From NCBI GenBank assembly GCA_009599575.1, contig VWND01000095.1:1302001-1366000 (forward strand): a DNA stretch of 64,000 nt. The letters are read 5' to 3'. This document shows, one piece after another, positions 10,050 to 23,083 of this stretch (position 1 is the first letter of the stretch; every line of letters starts with the position of its first letter). The notes beneath the pieces are model-generated. The model was given only the letters and a program-made list of their open reading frames with translations, ran no database searches and was not told the origin of the DNA. Made by a program: the position numbers and the translations under genes. Source of the stretch: Blumeriella jaapii. Lineage: Eukaryota > Ascomycota > Leotiomycetes > Helotiales > Drepanopezizaceae.

Positions 10050-11010
10050 GTTTTTAGTCGATAATAATATTTTATCGCTTATTTAAAATTTAGTTTTTTT
10101 ATATTTAGCGTCGTAAAATCTTTTGTAATTCGCGTTAGCTTTTTTTAGCTTTTTATTAAATACTTTTTTTTTTTTTTGCAATATTTTAATTCGTTTTTCC
10201 GTTGACGGTACTTTTTTTTTTACGACGTCGCTTTCGACGTTGCTGCTAAGTTTTGAGTAAAAGCCGTATAATATGCGAAAAAAAATAAAACCCGTAAAAG
10301 CGTATATCGAATTGTTATACGTAAATTCGGCTAAAGTAAGCTTCGTAGCTTAATCGTTTTATCGATAATCGCAGTACGTGCGAAAATAAAATTTTAAAAT
10401 TTGATTTTAACGTTCCGTTTGGCCATCGGTTTAAAAATAAAAAGCGGTGCTTAATCGACGTCGTATTTATAAATAAAATATTATTAAAAATTAAAATTTA
10501 TTAATGAAAATTAATCTTTTGTTTATAATAATTTTTTTAAAACAGCTAAAATCTTTGTAAACGTGCTGTATAAATATTTTAGCCAAATTTAAAATTAAAA
10601 TCGTTTTTTATATCGATATATATTTCGACAATTTTATATATCGGTTTATTATAACGAATATCGAATCGTAAATACGATTTCGTTTTTTGCTAAAAAATAA
10701 ATCCGTAATAAAATTTATAATTATTTTTTTCTAAGGTTTCGTAAAAATCGAAAAAAAAGTTAATTCGCTATAAAATCGGTGTTTTTTAAGCTTGCTTTTT
10801 TAGCATTTTTTATACGTATTAATATAACGCTTTACGTCGCTTCGTAAACCAGGCCAGAAATACTTTTTTTCGATCAGTTTTAATATTCGCCGTGAAATTT
10901 TAATAACCGGCGGTCGGATCGTCGTAATTAATTTTTAATATTTCGCTTTTAATAGCGTTTTTATTCGGAATATACGCACGTTTTTTATAACGTAATAATT
11001 TATTTTAATT
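10050..11010 (-). pseudogene. Gypsy B integrase remnant
   Basis: Minus-strand reading shows the zinc-binding entry YDDPTAGY (His changed to Tyr), AWFTKRRKALY, and downstream core-like patches. Catalytic Asp/Glu residues cannot all be traced because of stops and substitutions. Confidence 0.6.
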
Positions 11011-11349
11011 TATACGCCAATATTTTTCGAATCCGGCTCGATTGTTTTACGAGGCCGATTCGTACGTTTTTTATAATATAAAAAAATCAGATTTTTGCAA
11101 TTCGAAAATAATCTTATAAATCGGTTCTGCTAGCTTATTATTAGCCGTTTCGGATTATAATAATATAGCGGTTACGTTTTATAATATATATTATTTGCAA
11201 TTAATAATATTAGCAAAAAACAATCCGGCGAAAAAGCTTTTTATTTGGCTTTTTTCCGTTTGCTTTTTACTTTTTAATCCCGTTAACAAAAGCTTCGAAT
11301 ATTTATCGGCGCGAAATAGTTTATACTTCGATTTTAAACGTGTTTTTAT

Positions 11350-12720
11350 TACGGAAAACATTTTAGAATTTTTTAAATAAGCTAATTTTAATTTACAATA
11401 CAGCGTAGGCAGCTGTTCGTTATTTTTCTTTAAATCTTTTTTTAAATCTGGCCGGCGGAAAAAATTATTCGCCGGATTAAAAACTTTTATTTTATATTCG
11501 ATTGCAAAATCGTATTTAATTAGCTCGTCGGCCCATTTCGCTTAGCGTCCGTTTAAACGTTTTTTCGTAAAAAAGTATTTTAGATTATAATAATTTATAC
11601 GTATAATAATAACGTCGGAAACGCTACGTAAATATTAGTTTTATTATTTAAAAGCGTAAATTATAGCTATTAGTTTAGCGTCGTAAACTTCGTATTTTTG
11701 TTTTATAAAAAAAAGCTTTTTCGAATAATACGCGATAAAATGCTAACGTACCTTTGCATTTTCGTCGAATAATTAAAATAATATTTCGCTTATAACAAAT
11801 TTCGAAGCGTTTGTTTCGATTTGAATTTTTAATCGAAGATCGAAATAGCGTAAAATCGGTGCTCGGCAAAACTTTTCTTTTAAAAGTAAAAAAGCGATTT
11901 TCGCTTCGAATAAAAAACGAAAAAGGCCCGATATTTTTTTTCGTTGCATTTTTTTCAAAAGATTTGTAATAAATCGGCAAAGCTTAGCGTAGTTTTTAAT
12001 AAAACGTTTATAAAAATTAATAAAACCTAAAAATATTTAAATATTTCGCTACGTAATAAAAAAAGACCATTTCCGAATATTATTTACTTTTCTTAAGTTT
12101 ATTTTAATTTCCGTAAAAATAACGACGAAACCTAGGAATTTAATCGTATTCGTATCGAAAGCATATTTTTTCAGATTTTCGTAAAATTTGTTAATACGAA
12201 GTTTTTCGAAAACTTTTTTTACCGCGTTTGTATAATCGTCGAGGTTTTCGGAAAATATTAAAATATCGTCGAAATAAATTATATACGTAATATTTATTAA
12301 ACCGATTAAAATTTAATTAATATACGCTTAAAAAATTGCTAATGCGTTCGAAAAGCCGAAAGGTAATACGCAATACTCGAAATGTTCGTAACGAATGCGA
12401 AACGCAGTTTTTTATTTATTTTTCTTTTTTATTCGAAAGCGGTAATACGCCCAAATAAGATCTAGCTTAATGAATATTTTAGTTTTTTTTAAACGATTTA
12501 AAATTTCGTTTATAAAAAATAGAAGAATTCGATTTTTAACCGTAATTGCGTTTAGATTTTTATAATCGACGCATAATCGTAAACTTTCGTTTTTTTTCGG
12601 TATAAATATTACCGATGCGCCGACAAGATTAATAGATTTTTTTATCCAGCTTTTTTTTAAGCTCGAATCGAAATATTCGCGCAATTCGATAAATTCAGAT
12701 TCCGACAAAAAGTAAATTAG
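11350..12720 (-). pseudogene. Gypsy B reverse transcriptase and RNase H remnant
   Basis: The open piece at 12708-12412 reads LRLCVDYKNLNAITVKNR, the finger/palm entry of Gypsy RT. It continues EYCVLPFGFSNALAIFQ and the catalytic YFDDILIF at about 12279-12253 (both Asp kept), then the thumb FLGFINFYKRFIKNY. RNase H follows with patches such as IETNASKFVISEIL and YYSKKL. Confidence 0.85.
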
Positions 12721-13199
12721 TTTTTAAAAAAAGTTTTTTTTTTTCGCGAGATTTATTCGATGCTTTATAAAATAATAAAAAGCTAGGATAATCGCGGCGG
12801 TATCGTTAAATACGTCGGCGTAATCGTCGTATTTAAAAAGTAATTAATATTGTTTTTTAATAGCTTTTTTCAAAACGATATAAAACGTTTGCTTTTTTTT
12901 GAATTTTTTTTTAAAACGTTTAATTATAACGAAATTAAATTATAAGCGTTCGATTAAATATCGCCACGATTTAGTTCGAAAGCTTATAACGGGGTCGATA
13001 TTTCGCAATTAAAAAATTTTTAAAATAAATAAAACCTCTGAAATATTTATATCGCAAATTACGAAATCGCTTTGTATTTTTTTAATTATTCCATAATTAT
13101 TAATAACGCGAATAAATTGCGTATACGTGCCGTAAATAATTACTTTTTTTTTTTTAATCGTAAATAAGTTAATACGTTTTTAAATTGGTTTTTATTTAT

Positions 13200-14760
13200 A
13201 TTTAATTAATAATTTTTAAATTACGCAATTTTTTTTCGCGCCGCAGTCGATAAAAGCTCGTTTCGTACGAATTTCGCTTTTGGCTTTTTTAATTTCGATT
13301 GAAATTATTATTTTTTGCTTTTTTTTTTCGTTCGATTTTATTAGCAGCGACGAAATTAAAATCGAGCGGAAGCTTTTTCCGAATCTTTAAATTTATTAGC
13401 TTCGGAGCAATTTAAAATTATATATTTTTTTCTGTTGCATTTATAATATTCGATTTTTAAATAATTAGCTATACGATGTTTTTTTTTTAACAGCGATTGC
13501 ATTTCGAAAAGTAAAAAAAATCGTTAAAAGTTTTAAAATTTCAAAGGATTTTGTTAAAATTATCGTTTTTTCGTTTTCGTTTTTTTTTTATAACGTATTT
13601 TCGAATCGAAAACGATATATATCTGTTTTAGCTTTTAAGCTTTAATCGTAAATATAAGTTTTTTTTTTTTTTTTTTTTTTTACGTTTGTTTCGTCGTTTA
13701 TTATTTTTCGTTTCGTCGTTAATAATTTTATTAATATTTTCGATACGACGAGCGATTAATATTAATTTTTCGTACGAATTTGTAGCTGCAATATTATTTC
13801 GTTTAATAATTTTTTTTCGAAAAGTAAATCGGAGCTTTGCGAAAAGCATTTTTTTTTTAATCGCATCGTTTATTATTTGCAATTGCTGTTCGAAATTATT
13901 TAAATAAGCAACGAAATCGTCGATTGATTTATGCTTTTTTTGTTTTGTTTTATCGTATAAATTCGAAGCCGCAATTTCTCGATTTTCCGCATTTATCAAA
14001 AAGTCTAATATTTATTTTTTAAAATCGTTTTATATAATTCGAATATTCGTAAAACGTCGTTCGTATCCGATCCATTTTTTTTTTATTTTATCGTCGAAAA
14101 CTAAAATACAAACGTTAATTTTTTTTTAATTAATACAAAATATTACTTTTTTATTCTGGCGGAAACTTCGTTTTGCACGCCGAATAAAAAATTAAGCTTT
14201 TTTAGTATTTTTTTTTCGATATATTAAAAAGTTTTTTATTTTTAATACTTTTCGGCTCGAATTCGCTATATTTTTTACAAAAAGTATAATATATTTAAAA
14301 AAGATGCTAGATCGTTTTTAATAAGTATTATTATCGTAATATTTCGAAAATATTTTATAATAATCGCCGGCTTAAATTATTTTCTGTTTTTTTTCAATTG
14401 AAACGGTATTAAAAAGTATAAAAATCTTTTTTTCGATATTTTCGAAAGCGTTAAGTTTTCGTTGGAATTATTTAATTTTTTTTCGAAATTCGTTCGGCGT
14501 TTTTTGATTTTTTCGAGTTTTTTAATTATTTCGTAGATTTTTTTTTTAGTTTTTTTCTGTTTTATTTTAATTCGTATTTTTTTTAATTTTTTACGTTTAT
14601 CGTTTTTTTTTATTCGGCGCGGATTCGTTTATTAATTAAATAAATTAAAGTTTCGGTAGAAAGTTTTTCCGAATCGCTTTAAGCGTGGTTTTTTTTAATA
14701 ATTTTTTCGATAAAAAAAGTTAAAAAATCGTCGCGCTCTGATGGTAGGGTATTTTCGATC
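13200..14760 (-). pseudogene. Gypsy B gag and protease remnant
   Basis: The open piece 13999-13628 reads as Gag (AASNLYDKTKQKKHKSIDDF, FAKLRFTFRKKI). Near 13440 a damaged CCHC knuckle reads YYKCNRKKYIILNC, where the first Cys, the Gly and the His are replaced as expected from C-to-T/G-to-A. Protease follows with RAFIDCGAKKNC at about 13260. Confidence 0.75.
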
Positions 14761-14971
14761 TTTGGTAAGATTGGTGACGTCAGGGGAAACGATAATACGA
14801 GGTTTTTTTAAGCAGCCGAAAATGCTGGGTTTTTTTAAATAGCTGGAAATGCTTATTCGCTGCGAATGCGAAAAGCTATAATATCGATAATAACGATATA
14901 AATATAATAATATAATAAAAAGTTGTTTTAATACTATCGAACTGCCGTTTCGGTAAATAAAAAAATTAAAA

Positions 14972-15385
14972 TGTAAAAATTAAAAAAGCAAGAAAATACT
15001 AATTCAGATAATAAAACTTAGATAAAATTAGATTAATAATCAGACTGATTTTTACTTTTTACATTTTTAATAAAAAACGTGTATAAATACAAAAGAAAGG
15101 GTGGAATCTTCGAGAAAAGTATTTCTTAAGAAACTAGGCGAATTCTATTTAATATGCTTTTCCAGCCTTTATCCCGACCTTTTTTCATTTTTTTTAATAT
15201 AATTTTAATAACTGGTTTTTTAGCAATTATTTTTATAAAATGTTTTATTTAAATGTCATTTCCAGCCCTTATAATATTATCCGGCCCCCACGGCCTATCC
15301 GCAGAAAATGCTATTCGAGGGTTGGTAAGAGGCAGAGGGCCTTGGCGGATCACCTGACTTATACACGTGATGTTGGTTCTTGACA
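14972..15385 (-). repeat. Gypsy B 5' LTR (right), 414 bp
   Basis: Runs from TGTAAAAATTA to GGTTCTTGACA. The last ~120 bases are unmutated (GGCCCCCACGGCCTATCCGC, CACGTGATGTTGG), the first half heavily changed. Confidence 0.9.
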
Positions 15386-16100
15386 AAAAACTATTATTTT
15401 AAAGCATTTAAACCTCGAGTTTTATAATCAAATTTAATCGGTCCGAAACGTTTTTCGCATTTTTAATCAGCGCTTTTTTAATTATAACCGCGTTTAGTTT
15501 GTTAAATTGCAATATAACAAATTTTATATAAATAACGGTCAGATTTATAATAATTTTCGTTTTTTATTTATCCGTTACGCAATTATTAGCAAAATTGCTA
15601 AAAACCGTTGATTTAAAAATATATACGAAAAAATTATTTTTATTTTTAAATACGATTTCCGAATGGAAAAGTATAAAATAAATAGTAATTATACTGTTTT
15701 GGACGAGTTTTTGGCCGTTGCGAATAAAAAGTTACGCAATATCCGAGTTAAAAAAATAGCTTTTGCCCGTCGCATAAGCTATTTTTTTCCTGTTATAGCT
15801 TTTGCTAATCAGAATTTTAAACGTACTTCCGGTATTTTTAAAGCTTTATAGCGTTTTATTTTTTTAGCTTTTTTTGCTCGCACGGCTTTTTTTTTTCCTG
15901 GCAAAGATTTTTACGAGCGTATAGCTGCCATTTTTATTATTTTCGGTTTTCTCCGCTTAGCTGCGCGTTTTTTTAGCGCTTATTATAACTGCGGCAAACC
16001 CGGCCATTTCGCAAACGTTTGTTTCGACGCTAAGTTTAATCGTAAAATCGCCGAAATAGCTATCGACGAAAAGCAAAACGATTTGTTAAAAAACTTTTAA
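15386..16100 (+). pseudogene. Gypsy A gag, 3' part with zinc knuckle
   Basis: Continues gag after the B insertion. Open stretch 15663-15851 includes VLDEFLAVANKKLRNIRVKK. At 15981-16023 the knuckle reads YYNCGKPGHFANVC; the first Cys is a Tyr (TGT to TAT). The same knuckle in A' (about 62179) has also lost its His. Confidence 0.8.
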
Positions 16101-16199
16101 GCCGTAGCAAAAACTTTTATTATAATAAAAGATTCGATTTATAAAAGGATTTGAAATTTAATTAGCGCTTTTTAATAAAAAAGCGACAGTTTTTAGTTT

Positions 16200-17340
16200 T
16201 TATAAAACTAATACGTAATAAATTATATATTAAAACATTTATATATATCGATAGCGAAGCTAATATTTTCGATGCGATTAAAACTTTTTTAGCGTATTAA
16301 TTTTTTTAACGTTTCGAAATAAATTTTATTCGGCTATATAAGCTTATTATATTCACTGGCTATAATAGCGAGCCGGGAAAGCTTATTTTTTTTGCTTTTT
16401 TTTTTTTTTACGATTAACCGACGTCGTATAAATTTTCTTTTTTTAATTATAAACCTGGGTTTTACCGACGTTTTTATTAATCGCAAATTTCTATAGCATT
16501 ATAATTTAAAACAAGCGTATAGCTAAAAAAAAAACAAAATAAAATGGCCATCCGATATGCCTGTTATTTTTTATTTTAATAAGTAATTATTCGTCGATTT
16601 TAATCAGCGAAAAAAGCTTAAAATGCTTAGTCGCATATATTAAAAAAATGCAAACAAACGAAACAGCGTAATAAAAGTTTTATATACGTTTGCTAATATT
16701 TTTACGACGATTAAAAAAGCTTATTTAAGCTTTAAAGCTGGTAGACCTTTTACGTTTATACGAGATTTTAAAAGCAGTTTGTATAAAATGGAAAAGTTTC
16801 TTATTAGCAGTTTTGAACCGATCAAGCCGGTTTTTTTAATCGGGCTAATTGCTATTTTTTCTAGTTTTAATTGTAATATTAGTTGTATTTCCGCTTTTAT
16901 ATTTAGCGTTTTATAAATACGTTACGAAAAGCGAATGCGAATCGCAAAAAAAAAAAGATTATTATTATTTAACGATTGCACGTTTATTGCTTTTATATAT
17001 AATATAAATAAAAAACGTTTCCGCCGTGCGAAAATCGCCGAATTTAAAAAAGTTATACAGCTCGCGGTAATAAAAAGTATTTTTGTTTCCGACGCTTTGC
17101 AAGCCAAATATAACGATAACGTGGTTTTTATAAAAAAGCTTTTTTTAATTTAGTATTCGGAATTCGAAAAATTATTTTATAAGTAAAAAAGCGATAAGCT
17201 CGCTTTTCGCCGCTCCGGTATAAATTATAAAATATATTTGGCCACGGAAAATACGCTTTTTATAAAACTATTCAAACGTTTTACGAATAAATAGCTTATA
17301 AAAATCAAAAGCTATATTTTCGATAATTTGTATAAAAATT
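16200..17340 (+). pseudogene. Gypsy A protease and protease-RT linker remnant
   Basis: YIDSEANIFDAIKTFLA at about 16235-16300 resembles the retroviral-type aspartic protease start, with Gly changed to Glu. The rest up to RT is broken; an open stretch at 16935-17153 (LLFNDCTFIAFIYNINKKRF) is conserved in A' at 62960-63352. Confidence 0.65.
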
Positions 17341-17930
17341 TTATTAAACTTTTTAATACTTCGCCGCTCCGATTTTATTTACTAAAAAATCAGACGGTTT
17401 TATACGCTTATATATCGATTATCGTAAGCTTAACGATTTTACAAAAAAGAATTTTTATTTTTTGCTTTTAATTAACGAAATGCTGGCGCGAATTACTAAA
17501 GCCAAAGTGTTTACGAAAATTAATATTTAATAAGCATTTAATCGAATCCGGATATTCGAAAAGTCTGAAAAACTAACCAGCTTTTGCATCCGATACGGTA
17601 TATATAAGTATAAAATCCTTTCGTTCGGCTTTATTAATAGGTCCGTTATATTTCAACGCTTTATTAATAATATTTTTATAAAACATTTGAATAATTTCTG
17701 CTCGGCGTATTTTAACGATATTTTTATTTACTTCGCGAATAATTTAAAATATAAGATTTACGTTAAAAAATTTTTATCGATTTTGAAAAAACACGGCCTA
17801 AAAGCTAATATTAAAAAATGCGAATTTAATATTACGAAAACCAAATTTCTAAGCTTTATTATTAATATTTAAAATATTAAAATAAATCCGGAAAAAATCG
17901 CTATTATTAAAAACTGATAATATATAGCGA
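17340..17930 (+). pseudogene. Gypsy A reverse transcriptase remnant
   Basis: Reads APILFTKKSDGFIRLYIDYR, KLNDFTKKNFYFLLLINEML, SFGFINRSVIFQRFINNIF, and at 17708-17731 YFNDIFIY, the catalytic loop with the first Asp changed to Asn (GAC to AAC). It ends KKCEFNITKTKFLSFIINI. Family-typical RT length, with several RIP stops. Confidence 0.88.
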
Positions 17931-18149
17931 ATATGCGAGGCGTGCAAAATTTCTTAGATTTTTGCAATTTTTACAAACGTTTTATAGCCGGCTACAGCCG
18001 CATTTGCCGCTTTTTTATTATTTTTATAAACAAAAACGTTTTTTTCGTATTCGAAAAAAAGCAAAAAAACGTATAAAAAGTATTGCGCAAAATTTTGCTA
18101 AACGCTTCTATTTTTATATTATTACGATTTTTATAAGCAAACGCGCCTG

Positions 18150-18540
18150 AAAAAACCGATTTTTTTAATAAAATAATAGCTGGCGTATTATCGCAATTAT
18201 AAAAAAATAACTTTTATTATCCGGTCGGTTTTTTTTCTAAAATTATAATCGACGCCGAGCTTAATTATCCGATTTACGACAAAAAGCTTTTCGCTATTTT
18301 TCGCTTTTTTAAAAATTATAAGCCGAAGCTGTTAAACGCTTAAAAAAACGTATATATATATACCGATCACCGCGCTTTAAAATATTTTATAATAATTAAA
18401 AACTTTTCGGTCCGACAAATCCGATAGGCCGAGTTTTTCGCCGATTTTTATTTTACAATTATATACCGGTCGGAAATTATTAATACGTTCGCTGATACTT
18501 TTTTTCGCAAAAACCAAAACATTTTTTTATTAAAATTACG
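18150..18540 (+). pseudogene. Gypsy A RNase H remnant
   Basis: Patches YPIYDKKLFAIF-like and YTDHRALKYFIIIKNFSVRQ (about 18358-18417) are typical of Gypsy RNase H, where TDH is the conserved late motif. Frame broken by stops. Confidence 0.8.
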
Positions 18541-18929
18541 ATAGCAAGCAGCTCGAAAGCAGCAAATACTTTTAAACGATAAATTAAATTTTTAAATCTT
18601 AAAAAAAATAGCTGCTAAAAGCATAATTACGCTGGCGCCTATAAAAATAACTTTCGATAAATACGACAACGACAGCGCTTTTTCCGAAAAAAACAGCGAA
18701 AACGAAAAAAATAAAATACTTACAAAAGAATTCGCAAATTCGATTTTCGTAATCGCATACGATATGCATAGCTATACAATTATAAACGATTTGCTATAAG
18801 CTAATAAAAACTTTTTTTTTTCGAAGCGCAACGAATGCAAATCCGCAATTATAACTTTAATTATTAATTACAATAAAATAAATTGTTTTTCCAAAGCAAA
18901 TTAATAATACTTTTAAAACCTTCCGAACT

Positions 18930-20030
18930 GCGAACCTTTTTGATTCGACATATTTACGAACAGCTTTGCGTAGCATACGCTGAAATAAAAAAAATAAAAC
19001 TTTTGGTCGGTCGCAAATATTATTAAAAAGCTATAAAAGCAAATATATAATAATACGTTTCGAATTATCGTTGCATACGAATAAAAGCTAGGCGCGACAA
19101 AACTCCGGGTTTTCTGAAACCTTTACTTATATTCAACAGGTTTTATTAATATTTAACGATAAATTTTACGAAGCTTTTATTAAACGAAAATGATTACGAT
19201 TTTGCTTTTGTAATAATAGATCGCCTGTTTAAAAAACCTTTGTTAATCTTTTACTATAAAATTATTACAGCGAAAAAACTGGCAGTTTTATTTTTAGTCT
19301 ATTAGATGCGCTATTTCGGCATGCCGGATTTAATTATTTCGAACCGAAAAGCTTAGTTTATTTCGGTTTTTTAATAAAAATTCTGCCGCATATTAAAAAC
19401 TAAAATCAAATTGATTATTACGTATAATTTTAATATCGATAAGCAAACCGAAATAATAAATCAGTATATTAAGCAACGCTTCCGCTTTTTTTGCTTTTAT
19501 TATTAAAACAATTAAAAACGCTTTTGATTTTTAATAAATATTACATAACTAATTTTGCCGCACGAATTTTTCGGCAACGTCTTTTTTTTTCAAATTTTAA
19601 ATAAATACAAGATTCGCATATTTTAAAATATAAATAATCTTCGTTTTTTTCGCTCGGCCACCGAAAAGCTTAACCGCGACGAAGCTTTGCACCTGGCCTT
19701 TCGAGCTAAAAAAGTTGTAAAATACGCATAATCGTTTATTGCGCAGCAATAAACTAAAATAAAGCGCTTCGCTAATTTATATAAACGACCGGTGGATTAA
19801 AATATAAATAACGAAATATTAATAAATATCAAAAATTAAAAGCTCGACCGACCTTTCCGAAAGCTTTCGGACAAATAATACGGCTTAATCAAAATCGTCG
19901 ATAAAATAAAAAAGAATTAAAAGCTTGATTTTTCCGCAGATTGATTAATTTATTTAATCTTTTATTTATATTCGCTTCGAAAGCATATTAGCAATTTTTT
20001 ACCTGGCCAACGCCGCTCCGAACCAGCTTT
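18930..20030 (+). pseudogene. Gypsy A integrase remnant
   Basis: Starts with LIRHIYEQLCVAYAEIKKIK (zinc-binding region), then FAFVIIDRLFKK, FGMPDLIISNRKAQF and FNIDKQTEIINQYIKQRF, which match the integrase core around its second catalytic Asp and the HPQTDGQTE-type segment. Residues are altered by RIP. Confidence 0.8.
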
Positions 20031-20049
20031 TATTCAACTATTTTCCGAA

Positions 20050-20230
20050 CAAACGAAATAAAAAATCGAAAAAATAATAGATTCGAAGTTGCATAAAAAA
20101 GTATTGCAATACTAAATCAATTAAAAAAGCGCTGATAAAAATCTCGAATAATACTTTTGTTTTAACGCTATAACGGCCTTTCATATTTTTTAAATATTCC
20201 ACCGATTATATTTCACCGCCAAAAGCTTTT
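20050..20230 (+). pseudogene. Gypsy A chromodomain remnant
   Basis: KIEKIIDSKLHKKVLQY, a stop in place of the LVKWKG strand, then SADKNLE, followed by a C-terminal helix. The order and spacing match the chromodomain of chromoviruses. Downstream sequence to 20335 stays open and little mutated. Confidence 0.75.
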
Positions 20231-20335
20231 TACGAGCGCTTTTCGCATGGTTGCAAGCTTACAACGAAGGTAAAGAAAATTATACTAAATTGAAGGACGA
20301 TAGACCCATAATTGAAATTGCGAAAACGCAGTTTT

Positions 20336-20352
20336 TCGAAAGGGGGGGGTAG
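20336..20352 (+). other. Polypurine tract of Gypsy A
   Basis: GAAAGGGGGGGGTAG directly abuts the right LTR. Its strand agrees with the plus orientation of A. It would prime second-strand DNA synthesis. Confidence 0.85.
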
Positions 20353-20596
20353 TGTTACGATTCTGGCCAATAATATGGTTGCTAGTGGTATAAATGCTGG
20401 TGGTGTTGGATTAAGGTTTGGGCACGGACCACCTCGGCCACTAGGCCTCGCGCTAAGTCACGTGATCCATAAGCGCAACCCACTGTATATAAAGTTCGCG
20501 ACCCCGAGCATTTTAGCTCGGTGTTTTTCTTTCAATTTACATGCGTACCTTTTGGTCCATATCACCCTTCTGATCACCCTCAAGCTAGCTGTGACA
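20353..20596 (+). repeat. Gypsy A 3' LTR, 244 bp
   Basis: TGTTACGATTCTGG...CTAGCTGTGACA. The inner start shows CCAATAATATGG where the left copy has CCAGTGGTATGG; the outer end is intact where the left copy is mutated. Target duplication GCTTT follows at 20597-20601. Confidence 0.9.
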
Positions 20597-20601
20597 GCTT
20601 T

Positions 20602-22490
20602 TTGCATATACTAAACTTCGTAGCGATTTTTTCGATATACGAATCGTAAAATAAAAAAATTTCTTTTTTTGTTTGTTTCGTAAAATACGAATTCCGAAAA
20701 AATAATTCAAATCTTTTATATTTGTAAGTTCGTAAGCTTTTTTCAGACCGAAAATAATTTCGTCGGCTTTTAACGAATAGAAAGCGTAATATAAAACTTA
20801 AATATCGTCGACGTAAAACGCTACGTATATATTTCGTATTTCGTTAGCGAATATACAAGGCTTTTCGCCCATTGATTCGAGCTTTAGTTTTTTTAAAATA
20901 TTAGCGAATTCGCCGTATTATAAAACTAAAAAATCTTTTAACTTATACAAAACTCGGTTTAATTATATTATTATATTTGGTTATTTAAATTTATTAAGCA
21001 GATAGCACGTAATTAGCTTATTTTTAAAATTTCGTTTTATATTAACGAATATATTAATCACGTCGAATTATTTGATTTCCAGATCGAAATAAGCCGTTAG
21101 CGTTATAACCGTTCGAAAAAAACGGGCTGCGAATATAGCTGCGTATATAAAAAAAATTAAAGCTTTGTTTTAAAAATCTTTTTTTACGACTAGTTTCGAT
21201 CTGCACCGTTGCAACTCGCTTAAGCTGTTTATTTTATATATAAAAATCTATTTAAATAAAATAAGCTTTATAGTTTTATTTCTTTTGACAATTTTTTAGC
21301 ATTTTTTAATTTTTAAGTTTTTAATTTCGGTTTTTGCTTTCTTTTTAAACTGCTTTTCCATCTGATAGTTTTTCAACTCGTTTCAGTTTTTTAAAACTTT
21401 CGGTAAATTATTCCGATATTATTTTTAATCGGAAAATTAAATGTTTTTTACCGACTTTTTTCTTATCGAAGCCGCTATTATTGCGTAAACAGCCTGAAGG
21501 TTTTTTTATTTATCTGAATCGGCTCGTTTATTTAAAACGTGTAAACGAATTTATCGATTTGTTATTTAATAAATAAAACTATTAATTAAAAAATTTCGTA
21601 TACCGTAGCGTATATTTTCGGTTTATTCGGCCAATATAAAATAAAATTTATACGATTTCGTTTAATAGTTTCTAAAATCAGCTGCTTTTTATCGCTTATC
21701 GAAAACTTCGATTTGTTTCTTTTACTTTTTTTAAATAGTGCCTTTTTTTTCATAATCAGCTTTGAAAAAGCTTTTAAAAGCAAGCGTTCAAATGGCTGCT
21801 TTATTTTAAATCGATTTAGCGTTTAATTTGCCGGGCGATAGTTTTTAATTATAATTTAAGGAATTGAATTGCGCGCTTTTTCGTATAAAGCTATTTTTAT
21901 GCCCGCGCCGAATAACTTTTTAAAGCTTTGCTTTGCTTTATTTTATTTTACAATAATAAACTTTGCTAGTCTATTACTTTTTTTTAAACTTTTATAACTT
22001 TTTAATATTTTTATCGCGTCGGTCAGAATGTTTCGGATATATTTTGTATACTTCCGATTAATAATTAGTTTTAAAAATTAAAACTGGTCGGTAATAGCTT
22101 TAACGAAAAAAACTTTTTATAAAAAATTATTACTTTCGAGCTTTAAACGTTTAAATCGATCGTAAAAAAAGGTTCGATCGCTTCGATTTTTATTAGGTTT
22201 ATTATTTCCGAAAATTTAGCTTTATTTTTTAAAATATTTAAATTTATTAATATTAAAATGTTTTTTTTTTATCGTAGGCTTTAGAAATCTATTAAAAAGG
22301 CTTGAAATCGGTCCTGGTTCTGATGGCGGCTCCGGTGGAAAAGAATTTTTATTCTTTTTTTGTAAAGTTTAAAAGTTGCTCGTTTTGTAATAATAGCTTT
22401 TTCTTTATATCACTTTTTTTTCAGCATATCGAATTTTGCTGATTTGCGCCGCTATTAAGACCGTCCGTTAGTATTTAATACTTAGCGTTT
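20602..22490 (-). pseudogene. Copia C reverse transcriptase and linker remnant
   Basis: Minus-strand reading gives IYVAFYVDDI at about 20827-20800, with the catalytic YVDD intact at 20816-20805, then KDLNYFFGIRIL, the Copia RT signature. Upstream in pol (higher coordinates) the linker reads PPEPPSEPGP near 22340-22310. The frame continues at 6871 on one side and at 55127 on the other. Confidence 0.8.
22486..22490. repeat. Target duplication CGTTT of element F (left)
   Basis: CGTTT at 22486-22490 and again at 55122-55126, directly outside the F LTRs. Confidence 0.9.
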
Positions 22491-22675
22491 TGTAAAGGGA
22501 TAGGATAACAGTTCGTTGGTCACGTGATCCGAAGGTCACGTTGTTATCACGTAATGTCGGAGCCACGTGATTATTCGCATATATTATATTTTAAAATTCG
22601 CGACACTTTTAATTTAAAACCTCGTAATTAATGCAAATTATTTACGAACCTTTTGCTTATTCGCACTTTTTGATA
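22491..22675 (+). repeat. Gypsy F 5' LTR, 185 bp
   Basis: TGTAAAGGGATAGGATAACA at the start, ends CTTTTTGATA (CA to TA). Contains GTCACGTGAT at 22519-22528 and a second CACGTG at about 22564. The start is intact, the end mutated. Confidence 0.88.
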
Positions 22676-23083
22676 TATTAATTACCAAACTCTTTTTAAT
22701 ATCTTTATTTCAGCCTTTAAGCTGAAAAAGTCTGCCAATTCTGTTTTGCTTTTGCGTATACGAAAAATCAACAAATCTTATCGCGACAACGATTTTTACG
22801 ATTTTTCAAAAATAACTTTTACGATTTTTACGAAATTACGAAACGACAATTTTTTCTGATATAAAACTTATATTTAAAAAATCCTGTTCTGCTTTTGCTT
22901 ATATCTCGGAACGAAATACATTTTACGTTTTTTTTTAACGGATATTAAAATATCGGAACTTTCTAAATTATCGGAATTTTTTAAATATTTTATTTTAAGG
23001 CTTTTTAAATATTCCGATTAAATCGCCGCCGCTCTGATCGCTAATATAAAAGCTTGCTTCCGCGAAATCCTCGATATTTTCGC
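22676..23083 (+). other. Gypsy F leader region
   Basis: AT-rich sequence between the F 5' LTR and the LINE insertion; carries the left LINE target duplication CTCGATATTTTCGC at 23070-23083. Start of F gag probably falls near its end. No other feature seen. Confidence 0.5.

Larger units (their letters stand above)
8023..15385 (-). mobile_element. Gypsy chromovirus B, complete copy nested in A
   Basis: B has two 414-bp LTRs, target duplication AAAAA, and 7.4 kb total length. It reads on the minus strand: gag (about 14760-13450), CCHC knuckle (about 13470-13430), protease with FIDCGA (about 13260), RT (12720-12000), RNase H (12000-11350), integrase (11010-10050), chromodomain (9860-9640), then an extra ORF (9361-8470) before the 3' LTR. 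All frames carry RIP stops. Confidence 0.9.
6872..20596 (+). mobile_element. Gypsy chromovirus A, complete but RIP-degraded, split by element B
   Basis: A is bounded by two 244-bp LTRs (TGTTACG...TGTGACA) and the duplication GCTTT. Without the nested B element it is about 6.4 kb. Plus-strand domain order is gag (7300-8022 and 15386-16100), CCHC knuckle (15981), protease (about 16240), RT (17340-17930), RNase H (18150-18540), integrase (18930-20030) and chromodomain (20050-20230), followed by a polypurine tract. The chromodomain places it among chromoviruses. A second copy, A', starts at 60399. Confidence 0.9.
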